64,000 nt of DNA from Nonomuraea solani (GCF_900108335.1 NZ_FNVT01000001.1:1170977-1234976); one strand, 5' to 3'. Numbered from the stretch's first letter, positions 7,924-17,220 are shown. Numbers and translations are program-made. Notes: a model not told the origin generated them from the letters alone.

Positions 7924-8092
7924 ACGCTGCCAGGGGCACGGCCGCTGCTACGACCTGGCCCCTGACCTGTTCGGCGAGGACGACGAGGGCTACGGCCTCG
8001 TCACCGGCGACGGCAGTGTGCCGGCGGGCGAGGAGCACACCGCCCGCCTGGCGGTGTCCAACTGCCCGGAACGCGCGATCGAGCTCCTCTAG
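7901..8092 (+). CDS. [3Fe-4S] ferredoxin
   Basis: 63 aa; ATG at 7901 with GAGCGGAG upstream (7885-7892). Cluster ligands are Cys10, Cys16 and Cys55 (CQGHGRC ... NCPE). A His stands in place of the second Cys of a 4Fe cluster, as in P450-partner ferredoxins of actinomycetes (SoyB/Fdx type). It is the likely electron donor to the P450 at 5976. Its stop overlaps the convergent nSTAND gene by 4 nt. Confidence 0.9.
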   Translation: MKVRIDPERCQGHGRCYDLAPDLFGEDDEGYGLVTGDGSVPAGEEHTARLAVSNCPERAIELL

Positions 8093-11000
8093 GAAGGGCA
8101 GGGGGCGGTGAAGGGGATCTCGGGGCCGATGCGGCGCCGCCATTCCGCCGCCGTGAGCACCTGCCCGGTGAGCGCGCAGATCCGCTGGACGGCCCGGTCC
8201 GCGTCGAGGTCGTAGAAGATCAGTTCACTGCCCGCGGCGGCCAGGGTCCTGCCGCCGGGGCCGAAGTCCAGCGAGCTGATGCCGCCGCTGAACCCGGTCA
8301 GCGGCCGGCCGAAGGGCTCGGGCCGGGCCGGGTCGGTGACGTCCCACAGGCGGATGCTCTCGTCGGCACCGGCGCTCGCCAGCGTGCGCCCGTCGGGGCT
8401 GAAGGCGACGGCCGCGACCGGCTCCGTGTGGCCGGTGAGGGCAGGTCCGATGGACTTCGGGGCCGTGGGGTCGGCGAGGTTCCACAGGCGTACGCGTCCG
8501 TCCTCGCCCGCGCTGGCCAGGACCCGGCCGTCGGGCCGGAAGGCGACGGCCTTGACCTCCGCCGTGTGGGCGGTGAACGTGGCGGCGGGGGCGAAGCCGG
8601 GCACGTGCCACAGGCGTACGGTCAGGTCTTTGCCGGCGGCGGCGAGCAGGCGGCCGTCGGGGCGGAAGGCCACCGCGTGGACCCAGCCGGGTTCGGCCAG
8701 CGTCATCAGCGTCGAAGCGGCGCCGATGTCCCACACCCGGATCGTGCGGTCCCAGCTCGCGCTGGCCAGCAGCCCTCCGCTCGGGTCGAAGACGAGCGAG
8801 GAGACGTGCTCGGTATGACCGGTGAGCCGGCTCGGCGGGCCGGCCCTGGCCGGGCCGGAGACGTCCCACAGCCGCACCGCCGGGTCCCTGAGGGAGGAGC
8901 CGCTGGCGAGCAGGCGTCCGTCCGGGCTGAAGGCGATGGCCGTGACGGCGTCGCCGTGTTCCCTGATGGGCGGGCCGAGTGGCGTGAGGCCGCCCGTGCC
9001 GGAAAGGCTCCAGAGCCTGATCGTGTGGTCGTAACCGCCGCTGGCCACGACCCGGCCGTCGGAGCGGACGTCCACCGCGGCGACGCCGACGGTGTGCCCG
9101 GCCCAGCGTGACGGCGTCAGGTGCCACAACTGGATGGTGTGATCGGCGCCGGCACTGGCCAGCAGCCGCCCGTCGGCGCTGAAGGTCAGGGCGCTGAGGT
9201 AACCGGTGTGGGCGGAGAAGGGCAGCCCGAGCGCCAGCGGGGCGCCGGGAGCGGAGATGTTCCACAGTTGCACCGCGCCCTGCGTGTTTCCGGTGGCCAG
9301 GACCTGCCCGCCAGGGCCGAAGGCCGCGATGTTGCTGGACCGGTCGGGGAAAGGGCGTCCGATCGGGGCCGGTGACCTCCGGTCGTCCAGATGCCACAGG
9401 CGCGCGGCGCGGTCGGCGTCGATGGCCGTCAGCAGGCGGCCGTCGGGGCTGAACGAGGGTGCGCGCGCGGCGCCTTCGACGCGCTTGCCGAGCGGCTCGG
9501 GGCGGGCCGGATCGGACACGTCCACCAGCAGCGCGTTCGCCACCAGGGTGCGGCCGTCGGGGGCGAAGGCCAGCGACTCCGTGGAGCCGCCGGTGTCGAC
9601 GCTGGACAGGAGCCTGGGCCGGGCCGGATCGGCCAGGCTCCACAGCCGGACGCGATCTCCGTGGCCGCCGCTGGCCAGCAGTCGCCCGTCGGGGCTGATG
9701 GCGATCTCGCTCTCCGTATCGTTGGCCAAAGGCTCGCCCAGCGTTTTCGGTGCGGCGGGGTCGGAGACGTCCCACAGCCGGATGTGCGAAAGGTCCGCGC
9801 CCGCCACGATCCGCCCGGCGCCGAAGGCCAGGGAGGTGACGCCGAACTCCAAGCCGGTCAGCGGAAGCCCCAGGGGTCTGGCCTTGCCGGGCCGTGACAC
9901 GTCCCACAGCCTGATCGTGCCGTCGTCGGAGGAACTGGCCAGGACCTTCCCGTCAGGCCGGAAGGCCAGGCCGGACACCGCGTCGGTGTGGCCGGTGAGC
10001 GGGGTGGCGAGGGGCAGGGTGGCGGCCGAGACGAGCCGCGTGAACGTCTCCGCCGACGGCCTCATCTGGTGCGCGCGCACCGCGAGCTGGGCCGACAGCG
10101 AGGCGTTCGTGTCGCGTACCCGGTCGGACTCGGCGAGCACCCGGCTGTAGAGCACGAGGTCGCGCTGGCGTATCGCCTCCGACTGGCCGCCGAGGGCGAG
10201 GAGCGCGCCGCTCGTGGCGGCGACCGTCAGCGCGGTCAGCGCCGCGATGATCCCGCCGCGCACCCGCTGCGTACGGCGCCGCTGCCGTTCGGAGGCCGCC
10301 AGGAACGCCCGCGCCGCCTGGCTGAGATCCGCGTCCGCGGACCCGTTCGCCCACCCGCGTACCGCCTCCAGCCGGTTGCCCCGGTACAGCCGCGAGGAGT
10401 CGCGCCGCGCGCGGTCCCACGCCGCCGCCGTCTCCTCCAGGTCCTGGCGGGCGGGCCGGCCGGCGCGGTCGTCGTCTATCCAGCGGCGCAGCAGCGGCCA
10501 GCCGTGCAGGAGGGCCTCGTGCGTGATCTCGACGGCGTCCTGGTGCCGGGTGAGCAGCCGCGCCTGCGTGAACCGGTCGGCCACCGCCGCGGCCGTGGCC
10601 GGGGCGGAGCTGCCGTTCACCAGCTCGGCCCACGGCAGCCGGCGGCGCGTGTCCTGGGTGCCGTCGCCGATCCTGGTCAGGCGCAGCAGCAGCGAGCGGG
10701 CCATGGCCTGGCCCGCGGGGTCGAGGCCGGCGTACACGCGTTCCGCGGTGGTGGCGATGGCGCGCTGAATGCCGCCGGTCGCCCGGTAGCCGTCAACGGT
10801 GAGGGTGGCGCCGTGGCGCTGCAGCCAGCTCGCGCGCAGCGCGTGGGCCAGCAGCGGCAGCCGGCCCGCCGCGTTCTCGGAGTCGTCGGTGACCGCGCCG
10901 AGGTCGCGCAGCAGCACCTCGACCAGGCCGGGCTCCATCTCCAGCCCGACGTCCTGCGCGGGGTGCACGATGGCGGCGCGCAGCTCGGACGGGGACATCG

Positions 11001-11763
11001 CGCCGATCACCAGCGGGCTGTCCTGCAGGGCGGTACGCAGGGCGGGAAGGCCGACGCAGGCCGGGTAGAAGTCGGCCCGCACGCCGATCAGGACCAGCGC
11101 GTCCCCGGCGGCCAGCAGGGCGAGCGACTCGGCGAACCGGTGCCGCCGCGCGGCGTCGCCGCACAGCGTGAACAACTCCTCGAACTGGTCGACCACCACC
11201 ACCAAGCGGCCGTCCCGGCTCAGGGCCTCGTCGAGCAGGCGTACCGCCTCGCGCGGGTCGTCGGCGAGCGTCTCGGCCACCGCCTGGGGATCGGCGCCGG
11301 CGAGCGGGCCGAGCCGCGTGGCCAGCGCCAGGAACGGATCCCCGGTCGGCGTGCACTCCACCACCGGCCAGTGCCGGGACCCCGGCAGGGCGCCCTGCTC
11401 CAGCCGGGGCAGCAGGCCCGCGCGGAGCAGCGAGGTCTTGCCCGCGCCCGACGGCGCCACCACCATCTGGATGCCGCGCGCGGTCAGGCGGTGGTCGAGC
11501 CGGGCGAGCAGCTCCGCGATCAGCGCGTCCCGGCCGAAGAACCAGCGGGCCTGGTCACGGCCGAAGGCGGCCAGCCCCGGGTACGGGCACTGGTCCGCCA
11601 CCGCGCCCGGCACGGTCCGGCGCGTGCCGTCCGCGTAGTGGAAGTGCTGGTCGCGGCCCGCCTGGTGGATCCGGGCCGCGTCGGAGGCGTGCGCCGTCAG
11701 GTGGACGCCGTCCCGGCCGTCGTCGTCCGGGCCGGGCGGGGGATCGTCGGGGCGCGGCTCCAT
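8089..11763 (-). CDS. nSTAND1 NTPase-WD40 protein with N-terminal amyloid-like motif
   Basis: 1224 aa from the ATG at 11763 (GAGAGG 4 nt upstream); ATGs at 11775 and 11820 are also possible. Residues 32-43 read IHQAGRDQHFHY, a pattern like bacterial amyloid signalling motifs. CPYPGLAAF (about 59) opens the nSTAND1 module, with Walker A APSGAGKT at 103-110 and Walker B VVVVDQFEEL around Asp192. One hydrophobic segment (about 504-525) follows the helical region. Then about 14 WD40 blades fill 590-1190 (repeated xRLWDV ends), enough for two seven-bladed propellers. The tail keeps LTxxEWRRRIG...C. Such NLR-like proteins are signal-sensing switches in programmed death or defence; that role is inferred. 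Confidence 0.9.
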   Translation of the reverse strand: MEPRPDDPPPGPDDDGRDGVHLTAHASDAARIHQAGRDQHFHYADGTRRTVPGAVADQCPYPGLAAFGRDQARWFFGRDALIAELLARLDHRLTARGIQMVVAPSGAGKTSLLRAGLLPRLEQGALPGSRHWPVVECTPTGDPFLALATRLGPLAGADPQAVAETLADDPREAVRLLDEALSRDGRLVVVVDQFEELFTLCGDAARRHRFAESLALLAAGDALVLIGVRADFYPACVGLPALRTALQDSPLVIGAMSPSELRAAIVHPAQDVGLEMEPGLVEVLLRDLGAVTDDSENAAGRLPLLAHALRASWLQRHGATLTVDGYRATGGIQRAIATTAERVYAGLDPAGQAMARSLLLRLTRIGDGTQDTRRRLPWAELVNGSSAPATAAAVADRFTQARLLTRHQDAVEITHEALLHGWPLLRRWIDDDRAGRPARQDLEETAAAWDRARRDSSRLYRGNRLEAVRGWANGSADADLSQAARAFLAASERQRRRTQRVRGGIIAALTALTVAATSGALLALGGQSEAIRQRDLVLYSRVLAESDRVRDTNASLSAQLAVRAHQMRPSAETFTRLVSAATLPLATPLTGHTDAVSGLAFRPDGKVLASSSDDGTIRLWDVSRPGKARPLGLPLTGLEFGVTSLAFGAGRIVAGADLSHIRLWDVSDPAAPKTLGEPLANDTESEIAISPDGRLLASGGHGDRVRLWSLADPARPRLLSSVDTGGSTESLAFAPDGRTLVANALLVDVSDPARPEPLGKRVEGAARAPSFSPDGRLLTAIDADRAARLWHLDDRRSPAPIGRPFPDRSSNIAAFGPGGQVLATGNTQGAVQLWNISAPGAPLALGLPFSAHTGYLSALTFSADGRLLASAGADHTIQLWHLTPSRWAGHTVGVAAVDVRSDGRVVASGGYDHTIRLWSLSGTGGLTPLGPPIREHGDAVTAIAFSPDGRLLASGSSLRDPAVRLWDVSGPARAGPPSRLTGHTEHVSSLVFDPSGGLLASASWDRTIRVWDIGAASTLMTLAEPGWVHAVAFRPDGRLLAAAGKDLTVRLWHVPGFAPAATFTAHTAEVKAVAFRPDGRVLASAGEDGRVRLWNLADPTAPKSIGPALTGHTEPVAAVAFSPDGRTLASAGADESIRLWDVTDPARPEPFGRPLTGFSGGISSLDFGPGGRTLAAAGSELIFYDLDADRAVQRICALTGQVLTAAEWRRRIGPEIPFTAPCPS

Positions 11764-11827
11764 GGGGCCTCTCATCCCACCACCGCTCACATCAGCGGCG
11801 GAAGATGCCCGGGAGGCCATACAAGGG

Positions 11828-12397
11828 TTACGAACGCCGCGAATAGGTCAGCGCGACCACACCCGAGTCGAACGTGCGGCTCCCCGACAGCGCCAGCGAC
11901 GTCTTGTCCGGCGACTCGGCGAACAGCCGCGCGCCGGACCCCAGCACGACCGGGAAGACCATGAGCCGCACCTCGTCGACCAGGCCCCGCCGCAGCAGCT
12001 CCTGCGCGAGCGTGCGGCTGCCGTGGACGAAGAGGTGCCCGTCGCCGTCCTGCCGCTTGAGCGCCTCGACCTCGCTCGTCAGGTCGCCCGCGAGAAGGGT
12101 GGCGTTCCAGGTCAGGGGCTCCCGCAGGGTGCCGGACGCGACGTACTTGGGCAGCGCGTTCATCCGGTCGGCGAACGCGCCCGTCACCTCCGGCCAGGCG
12201 GCGGAGAAGCCCTCGTAGGTGACCCGGCCGAGCAGCAGGGCCGAGGTCTCCTGAAGCTCCTCGAACTTGTGGTCGTCGTGGTCGGGGACGTAGTGCTCCA
12301 TCACCCAGCCGCTGTGCCGGAAACCGGGCTCGCCGCCCGGACCCTCCATGACACCGTCGAGTGACACGAACTCCGAAATGACCAGCTTTTTCGTCAT
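11828..12397 (-). CDS. dihydrofolate reductase family protein (RibD C-terminal fold)
   Basis: 189 aa, opening MTKKLVISEFVSLDGVMEGP as in the YwjB/YyaP group of RibD_C proteins. Other marks are ALLLGRVTYEGFSAAWP, LFVHGSRTLAQELLRRGLVDE and VFPVVLGSGARLF, the NADPH-site strand-helix units. These proteins are NAD(P)H-dependent reductases of unknown substrate, not true DHFRs. It is divergent from the TetR gene at 12489, with a 91-bp shared control region, so TetR control is likely. Confidence 0.9.
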   Translation of the reverse strand: MTKKLVISEFVSLDGVMEGPGGEPGFRHSGWVMEHYVPDHDDHKFEELQETSALLLGRVTYEGFSAAWPEVTGAFADRMNALPKYVASGTLREPLTWNATLLAGDLTSEVEALKRQDGDGHLFVHGSRTLAQELLRRGLVDEVRLMVFPVVLGSGARLFAESPDKTSLALSGSRTFDSGVVALTYSRRS

Positions 12398-12458
12398 GCC
12401 TGGAAGGCTAAGAGCGAGCGCGAGGCCAGGTCTTGTACAGAAGCGACAGCGCCCGAAT

Positions 12459-12474
12459 CGGAGGATTCCCTCCG
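12459..12474. promoter_or_regulatory. inverted repeat between RibD-fold gene and tetR
   Basis: Perfect 6-bp arms CGGAGG / CCTCCG around ATTC, 14 bp before the tetR ATG. It is a candidate TetR operator serving both divergent genes. The left arm is also SD-like. Confidence 0.35.
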
Positions 12475-12488
12475 CTTATCATGTGGTC

Positions 12489-13112
12489 ATGACCACGACC
12501 GGAGGACTGCGAGCCGACGCCCGGCGCAACCGTGAGAAGCTCGTCGAGGCCGCCCGCGACCTCATCGCCGAGCACGGCACCGAGGTCTCCCTCGACGACG
12601 TCGCCCGTCGCGCCGGGGTCGGCGTGGGCACCGTCTACCGCCGGTTCCCGCACCGGCAGGCGCTGGTCCAGGCCGTCGCGCTCGACGACCTGCGCCGGGT
12701 GGTCGACACCGCCAGCACCGCCGAGGCCGAGGAGCCCGACGGCTGGGGCGCCCTCGGCCGGTTCGTCCGCGCCGCCGGTGACGACCTGCCGCTGGCCAGC
12801 CGCCTGTCGGCCTGGTTCGCGCCGGCGTGGGACGCCCCGCGTACCGATCCGGAGAACCTGCGGCTGCGCCGGTCGCTGCTGCGGGCCCTGGACCGGATGG
12901 TCGCCCGCGCCCAGGCCGAGGGCGCCGTGCGCGCCGACCTCACCGGCGGCGACCTGGCCCTGCTCCTGGCCCGGGTGCTGCGCCCGCTGCCCGGCCTGCC
13001 GGACGGGATGGACGACACCGACCGGCACCTCGCGCTCGTCCTCGACGGCCTGCGCCCGGGCGCGCCCCTGCCCGGCCGTGGCCCGAGTTTCGAGGACCTG
13101 GACGTGCGGTGA
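12489..13112 (+). CDS. TetR-family regulator
   Basis: 207 aa. The HTH is clear (REKLVEAARDLIAEHGTE, then VARRAGVGVGTVYRRFPHRQ). The ligand domain is Arg/Leu rich, without recognisable specificity. ATG at 12489; the upstream extension of the frame has no SD. It is divergent to the RibD-fold reductase, the usual layout of a repressor and its target. Confidence 0.9.
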   Translation: MTTTGGLRADARRNREKLVEAARDLIAEHGTEVSLDDVARRAGVGVGTVYRRFPHRQALVQAVALDDLRRVVDTASTAEAEEPDGWGALGRFVRAAGDDLPLASRLSAWFAPAWDAPRTDPENLRLRRSLLRALDRMVARAQAEGAVRADLTGGDLALLLARVLRPLPGLPDGMDDTDRHLALVLDGLRPGAPLPGRGPSFEDLDVR

Positions 13113-13146
13113 GAGGGGGTTACCGTGGAGGCGGGAAGGAGCTCCG

Positions 13147-13539
13147 ATGCTGCTCATCTCGCGCCTCGCCATGGGAACGATGTTGTCGATGGGCCCTTGC
13201 GGCCCGGAGCGGCCAGGCGAACTGCGATTGGAGAGCGAGCGCCTGCTCTACACCGACACCCTGCTGTGGGTCGGTCTGGTGGAGCGGCCGGGGCGGTCGG
13301 AGCTCCGGCTGATCGGTGAGATCGACTTCAGCAACGGCGCCGCCGTGGCGGGCATCCTGGCGACGGCCCGGGGCATCGCCGGCCGGCTCGTCGTCGACCT
13401 CGACCGGCTCACCTTCATCGACGTGGCCGGGATCCGGGTGCTGGCCACCTTCTGCGAGGAGAGCGCCGTACTCTTCACGAACGTCCCCGACAGCGTGAGC
13501 CGCGTCAGCGAGCTGCTGGAGCTGCCCCCGCTGCGGTGA
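13147..13539 (+). CDS. STAS-domain protein without the phosphorylatable Ser
   Basis: The ATG at 13147 has a strong SD (GGAAGGAG, 13135-13142), giving 130 aa. The C-terminal 85 residues are a STAS fold: ELRLIGEIDFSNGAAVAG, LVVDLDRLTFIDVAGIRVLA. In SpoIIAA-type anti-sigma antagonists the loop is D-S-A/S-G and the Ser is phosphorylated; here it is D-V-A-G. It cannot be switched by an anti-sigma kinase in the usual way. Phosphorylation-independent binding or a role like the STAS of MEDS proteins is possible. No anti-sigma or MEDS partner is adjacent. Confidence 0.75.
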   Translation: MLLISRLAMGTMLSMGPCGPERPGELRLESERLLYTDTLLWVGLVERPGRSELRLIGEIDFSNGAAVAGILATARGIAGRLVVDLDRLTFIDVAGIRVLATFCEESAVLFTNVPDSVSRVSELLELPPLR

Positions 13540-13584
13540 TCGCGGAAACGCCACGGAAACACCGCGCCCGCTTTCATCACCTGG

Positions 13585-14784
13585 ATGAAAAAGATGACGC
13601 GACCCTCCCGGCGCGCCGCGCTCGGCCTGCTCGGCGCCGTCCCGCTGACCGCGAGCGAGGTGCTGGCAGGTACGGGCGCCGCCCGGACCCCCGCGGACCT
13701 GCGCCCCGGCGGTTCCTTCGACCGGTACATCAAGGACCTGGCCGAACAGGACAAGTTCTCCGGCACGGTGCTGCTCGCCCACCGCGGCCGCCCCGTGCTC
13801 GCCCGCGCGTACGGCATGGCCGACAAGGAGAAGGCGATCCCCAACCGGATCGACACCATCTACGCCCTGGCCTCGGCCTCGAAGCCGTTCACCGGCCTGG
13901 CGGTCTGCCGGCTCGCCCAGCAGAAGAAGATCAAGTTCTACGACAAGATCGGTGCCTACCTCGACGGCTTCCCGAAGGAGATCGCCGAGCACGTCACCGT
14001 CCACCAGATGCTCACCCACACCGCCGGGATGACCGACCCCACCAACTCCACGCCGACGGGCCACATCTTCACCAGCATCGAGGAGCGCAACCAGGACATC
14101 GCGCGCCGGGGCCGGGCCCAGAAGCTGCGCTTCACGCCCGGCACCGCCAAGGAGTACGCGAGCATGGGGTACGAGCTGCTCGGCGAGCTCGTGGCGACGG
14201 TGTCGGGGCAGCCGTTCCACGAGTACGTCCGCGAGCACGTCTTCGTGCCGGCCGGGATGACCGACTCCGCCTACTACACGACGCCGGAGTGGCTGGCGAA
14301 CGAGCGCATCGCGCATCCGTACATGTGGCAGGAGGACGGCTCGCGCGTCGACGGCGTGCGCAACCTCGACAAGGGCGGCGGCAGTGGCGTGGTGGGCAGC
14401 AACTCGGCGCGCGCCTTCATCGGCTCCGGCGGCGGGAACGGCTTCTCCACCGCCCCCGACCTGGTCCGCTTCGCGCTCGCGCTGCAGCGCAACAAACTGC
14501 TCAAGCAGGCCCACACCGACCTGTACGTGAGCCCGAAGGTCTCCGGCGCGCCCCTGCGCGAGGGCCCGCCCGACCCCGCCCGCGGCGAGCCCTTCCAGGC
14601 CTACGGGCCGATCGCCTCCATCTACAACGACCGGCGTTTCATCGCGCACGGCGGCGGCATCGCGGGCGGCTCGACGAACTGGAGCATCTACCTCGACCTC
14701 GACTGGGTGGCCGTGGTGCTGTGCAACTACGACCTCGACATCGAGCCGATCATCAACCACGAACGCCGGCTGATCACCGCCTAG
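13585..14784 (+). CDS. secreted serine hydrolase, beta-lactamase/penicillin-binding fold
   Basis: 399 aa. A Tat-like leader (PSRRAALGLLGAVPLTASEV) is followed by a class C beta-lactamase-related domain. The nucleophile motif is S97-A-S-K100, the second Tyr motif is in EYASMGYELLGELV, and the third is HGGGIAGG. Members include esterases, D-aminopeptidases and DD-peptidases, so the substrate is open. LTHTAGM is the conserved family box around residue 152. It converges with the methyltransferase at 14781, overlapping by 4 nt. Confidence 0.88.
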   Translation: MKKMTRPSRRAALGLLGAVPLTASEVLAGTGAARTPADLRPGGSFDRYIKDLAEQDKFSGTVLLAHRGRPVLARAYGMADKEKAIPNRIDTIYALASASKPFTGLAVCRLAQQKKIKFYDKIGAYLDGFPKEIAEHVTVHQMLTHTAGMTDPTNSTPTGHIFTSIEERNQDIARRGRAQKLRFTPGTAKEYASMGYELLGELVATVSGQPFHEYVREHVFVPAGMTDSAYYTTPEWLANERIAHPYMWQEDGSRVDGVRNLDKGGGSGVVGSNSARAFIGSGGGNGFSTAPDLVRFALALQRNKLLKQAHTDLYVSPKVSGAPLREGPPDPARGEPFQAYGPIASIYNDRRFIAHGGGIAGGSTNWSIYLDLDWVAVVLCNYDLDIEPIINHERRLITA

Positions 14785-15581
14785 CGCCGCCGGCAGATCA
14801 TCAGTTCCGTCGTGGGGCTTTCGCGCACGACCCGGACCAGCCGCCGTTCGGCGAGCGTGAGCAGCCCTCCGGTCAGACCGCCCGTGAACTCCGTGAGCGT
14901 GGCGGCCCGCAGGAAGCCGCCCCAGAGCTTGCGCCACACCGGGTTGGCATCGACCTGGGCGTTCATCAGCACCAGCATCGGCACCCGCCGGACCACGTCG
15001 AACCCGGCCTCGTCGAGGGCTCCGGTGATCCACGAGAGCGTGTGGTTCACCTGGTGCTCGCCGCGCTGCTCGCGCCCGTGCAGGAAGTTCTCCGACAACA
15101 CGAAGGTCCCGCCCGGCTTCGTGGCCGCGCCGATGGAGCGCAGCGCCGCCCGGTAGCGTTCGTCGTCGGTGATGTGGAACAGCATGTCCATGGCCGAGAC
15201 CGCCCCGAACGAGGCGGGCTCCAGCGCGCCCGCCGGGTCGGTGATGTCGAGCCGCAGGATCTCCGTCTCGGGGAAACGCAGGCGCAGGCGCTCGGTGGCC
15301 GCGCGGGTGAGGTCGGAGCCCGTGATCGACCGGGCGCCGAGGGAGCGCCACAGCCGCAGGTAGAAGCCGGTGCCGGAGCCGACGTCGAGCACGGGGACCG
15401 ACGACAGGTCGAGACCGAGCGCGCCCACCTCGCGCCGGAAGACCTCGCTGCGCACCCGGTACATCCAGACGTTGAACGCCCGGCCGAGGCTCTTGTAGCC
15501 GACCCCGCTCTCGGTCCAGTCGGCCTGCAGGCGCGTCTCCCAGAAGTCCTTCAGTTCAGTCTGCTGTTCCCCCACGAACAC
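14781..15581 (-). CDS. SAM-dependent methyltransferase
   Basis: 266 aa. Motif I is VLDVGSGTGFYLRLW, with SDLT as the acidic loop. Then EILRLDITDP and SFGAVSAMDMLFHI follow, and KPGGTFVLSENFL is the motif III region. The N-terminal FWETRLQADWTESGVGYKSL occurs in methyltransferases acting on sugars, lipids or natural products. Upstream bases carry TTGACA within an inverted repeat GTTGAC/GTCAAC (15622-15640). The substrate is unknown. Confidence 0.85.
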   Translation of the reverse strand: MFVGEQQTELKDFWETRLQADWTESGVGYKSLGRAFNVWMYRVRSEVFRREVGALGLDLSSVPVLDVGSGTGFYLRLWRSLGARSITGSDLTRAATERLRLRFPETEILRLDITDPAGALEPASFGAVSAMDMLFHITDDERYRAALRSIGAATKPGGTFVLSENFLHGREQRGEHQVNHTLSWITGALDEAGFDVVRRVPMLVLMNAQVDANPVWRKLWGGFLRAATLTEFTGGLTGGLLTLAERRLVRVVRESPTTELMICRRR

Positions 15582-15645
15582 TCCTCACCGACCGACTTAC
15601 GCGTCCTGAAAGACTGGCGAGGTTGACCCGGGGTGTCAACTGAGC

Positions 15646-15677
15646 GGCGGCGCCGCCACAAGGAGGACGGCGCCGCC
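15646..15677 (-). terminator. terminator hairpin after the APC permease
   Basis: Perfect 10-bp stem GGCGGCGCCG / CGGCGCCGCC with a 12-nt loop, 10 bp downstream of the permease stop on the minus strand. It separates the permease from the methyltransferase. Confidence 0.6.
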
Positions 15678-15686
15678 CGGCATCGT

Positions 15687-17087
15687 TCAGCGGTTGGCGT
15701 TCTCCCTCTGGTGGACGTACCAGGTGACCACCCACAGCACCAGGCCGATCGCCAGCAGGATGCCCGCGATCTGGTATTGGCCGGCCGGGCGCCCGGAAGA
15801 CCAGGGCAGCACCAAATAGAGGCACGTGATCGAGCCGATCACCGGCAGGATCCGGCCCGCGTTGAAGTGCTCGCCCGTCACCCGGTCCTTGCGCAGGACG
15901 AGCACGGACAGGTTGACGAGCGCGAAGACCGCGAGCAGGAGCAGCGACGTCGTCCCGCCCAGCAGGGACACGACCGGGTTCTTCGGGTCCAGCGAGACGA
16001 AGACGATGAGGCCGCCGGCGAGGGCGGTGGTGAACAGGATCGCCGCCTGCGGGGTGCGGCGCCTGGGGTGCACCTTCGCCAGGAAGGACGGCAGCACGCC
16101 CTGCTTGCCCATCCCGTACAGCAGGCGGCTGGCCATCAGCATGTTGATCAGCGCGGAGTTCGCGACGGCGAACATGGAGATGAACGGCAGCAGGTCGGAG
16201 ATCGGGAAGCCGGGGGCGGCCGTCTGCACCACGAGCGACAGCGGGGTCTCGCTGGCGGCGAGCTCTCCGACGGGGACCACGGCGACGGCGCAGATGGACA
16301 CGAGCACGTAGATCAGGCCCGTGATGCCGAGCCCGGTGAGCATGATGCGGGGGAAGATCCGGGCCGGGTTCTTGGTCTCCTCCGCCATGTTGACGGAGTC
16401 CTCGAAGCCGACCATGGCGAAGAAGGCCAGCGACGTCGCGGCGCTGACCGCCAGGAACACGCTCTTGTCCTCGGGGGTCTCGAACGCGACGACGCGGGAG
16501 AAGTCGGCGTTGCCGCCGGAGATGAAGTACAGGCTGATCACGATGACGAGCAGCAGGCCGGAGAGCTCGATCGCGGTGAGCACGACGTTGATCTTGACGC
16601 TCTCGCCGACGCCGCGCAGGTTGACCGCCAGGACCAGCAGCATGAAGCCCAGCGCGATCATCAGGATGACGCCGTTGCCGACGTCGAGCCCGAACCCGGT
16701 GCTGAGGTTGGCGGCGAAGGCCCGCGACGCCGCCGACGCGGAGGTGATGCCCGAGCACATCACGGCGAAGCACACCAGGAACGTCACTATGTGCGTGCCG
16801 AACGCCTTGTGCACGTAGAGCGCGGCGCCGGCCGCCTGCGGATACTTGGTGACCAACTCCAGATATGAGCACGCCGTGATCAACGCGACGACGAAGGCGA
16901 CGGCGAAGGGCAGCCAGGCGGCGCCGCCGACCTCGCCCGCGACCTGACCGGTCAGCGCGTAGATGCCGGTGCCGAGGATGTCGCCGATGATGAACAGCAG
17001 CAACAGGCCGGGGCCCATCACCTGCTTGAGGCCGGGCTGGTCGCCGCTGCTCGTATCTGGAGAACTGGGGGGACTGGTCTGGGCCAT
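15687..17087 (-). CDS. APC-family amino acid permease
   Basis: 466 aa with about 12 hydrophobic segments. The first TM contains GDILGTGIYALTG, the unwound GxGIY substrate site of APC transporters. Also seen are FFAMVGFEDSVNMAEETKNP (TM6 region to loop, highly typical) and SRLLYGMGKQGVLP. It is an inner-membrane uptake system for an amino acid or amine; specificity cannot be read. It is monocistronic, with an inverted repeat (17119-17136) in front and a hairpin behind. Confidence 0.9.
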   Translation of the reverse strand: MAQTSPPSSPDTSSGDQPGLKQVMGPGLLLLFIIGDILGTGIYALTGQVAGEVGGAAWLPFAVAFVVALITACSYLELVTKYPQAAGAALYVHKAFGTHIVTFLVCFAVMCSGITSASAASRAFAANLSTGFGLDVGNGVILMIALGFMLLVLAVNLRGVGESVKINVVLTAIELSGLLLVIVISLYFISGGNADFSRVVAFETPEDKSVFLAVSAATSLAFFAMVGFEDSVNMAEETKNPARIFPRIMLTGLGITGLIYVLVSICAVAVVPVGELAASETPLSLVVQTAAPGFPISDLLPFISMFAVANSALINMLMASRLLYGMGKQGVLPSFLAKVHPRRRTPQAAILFTTALAGGLIVFVSLDPKNPVVSLLGGTTSLLLLAVFALVNLSVLVLRKDRVTGEHFNAGRILPVIGSITCLYLVLPWSSGRPAGQYQIAGILLAIGLVLWVVTWYVHQRENANR

Positions 17088-17118
17088 GGGGGTCCTTATC
17101 GTGCAAGTACCTGTCGAG

Positions 17119-17136
17119 GTGGGGTTCGTACCCCAC
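17119..17136. promoter_or_regulatory. inverted repeat upstream of APC permease
   Basis: Perfect GTGGGGT-TCGT-ACCCCAC, about 32 bp upstream of the permease start codon. It is either an operator or a hairpin in the mRNA leader. Confidence 0.4.
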
Positions 17137-17220
17137 CCGTAGCACGGCTACTCTGGCCCGCGCGACGGCTTCGTGAGACAAATACGGCGGGAATCGTCGA
17201 TCACTTTCAGGAGAGCCGCC

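Noticed and set aside
13120..15351. 743-aa minus-strand frame across the STAS and serine-hydrolase genes
   Set aside because: It is a shadow of genes on the other strand that have strong motifs and SDs; the product is low-complexity Arg/Val/Gly.
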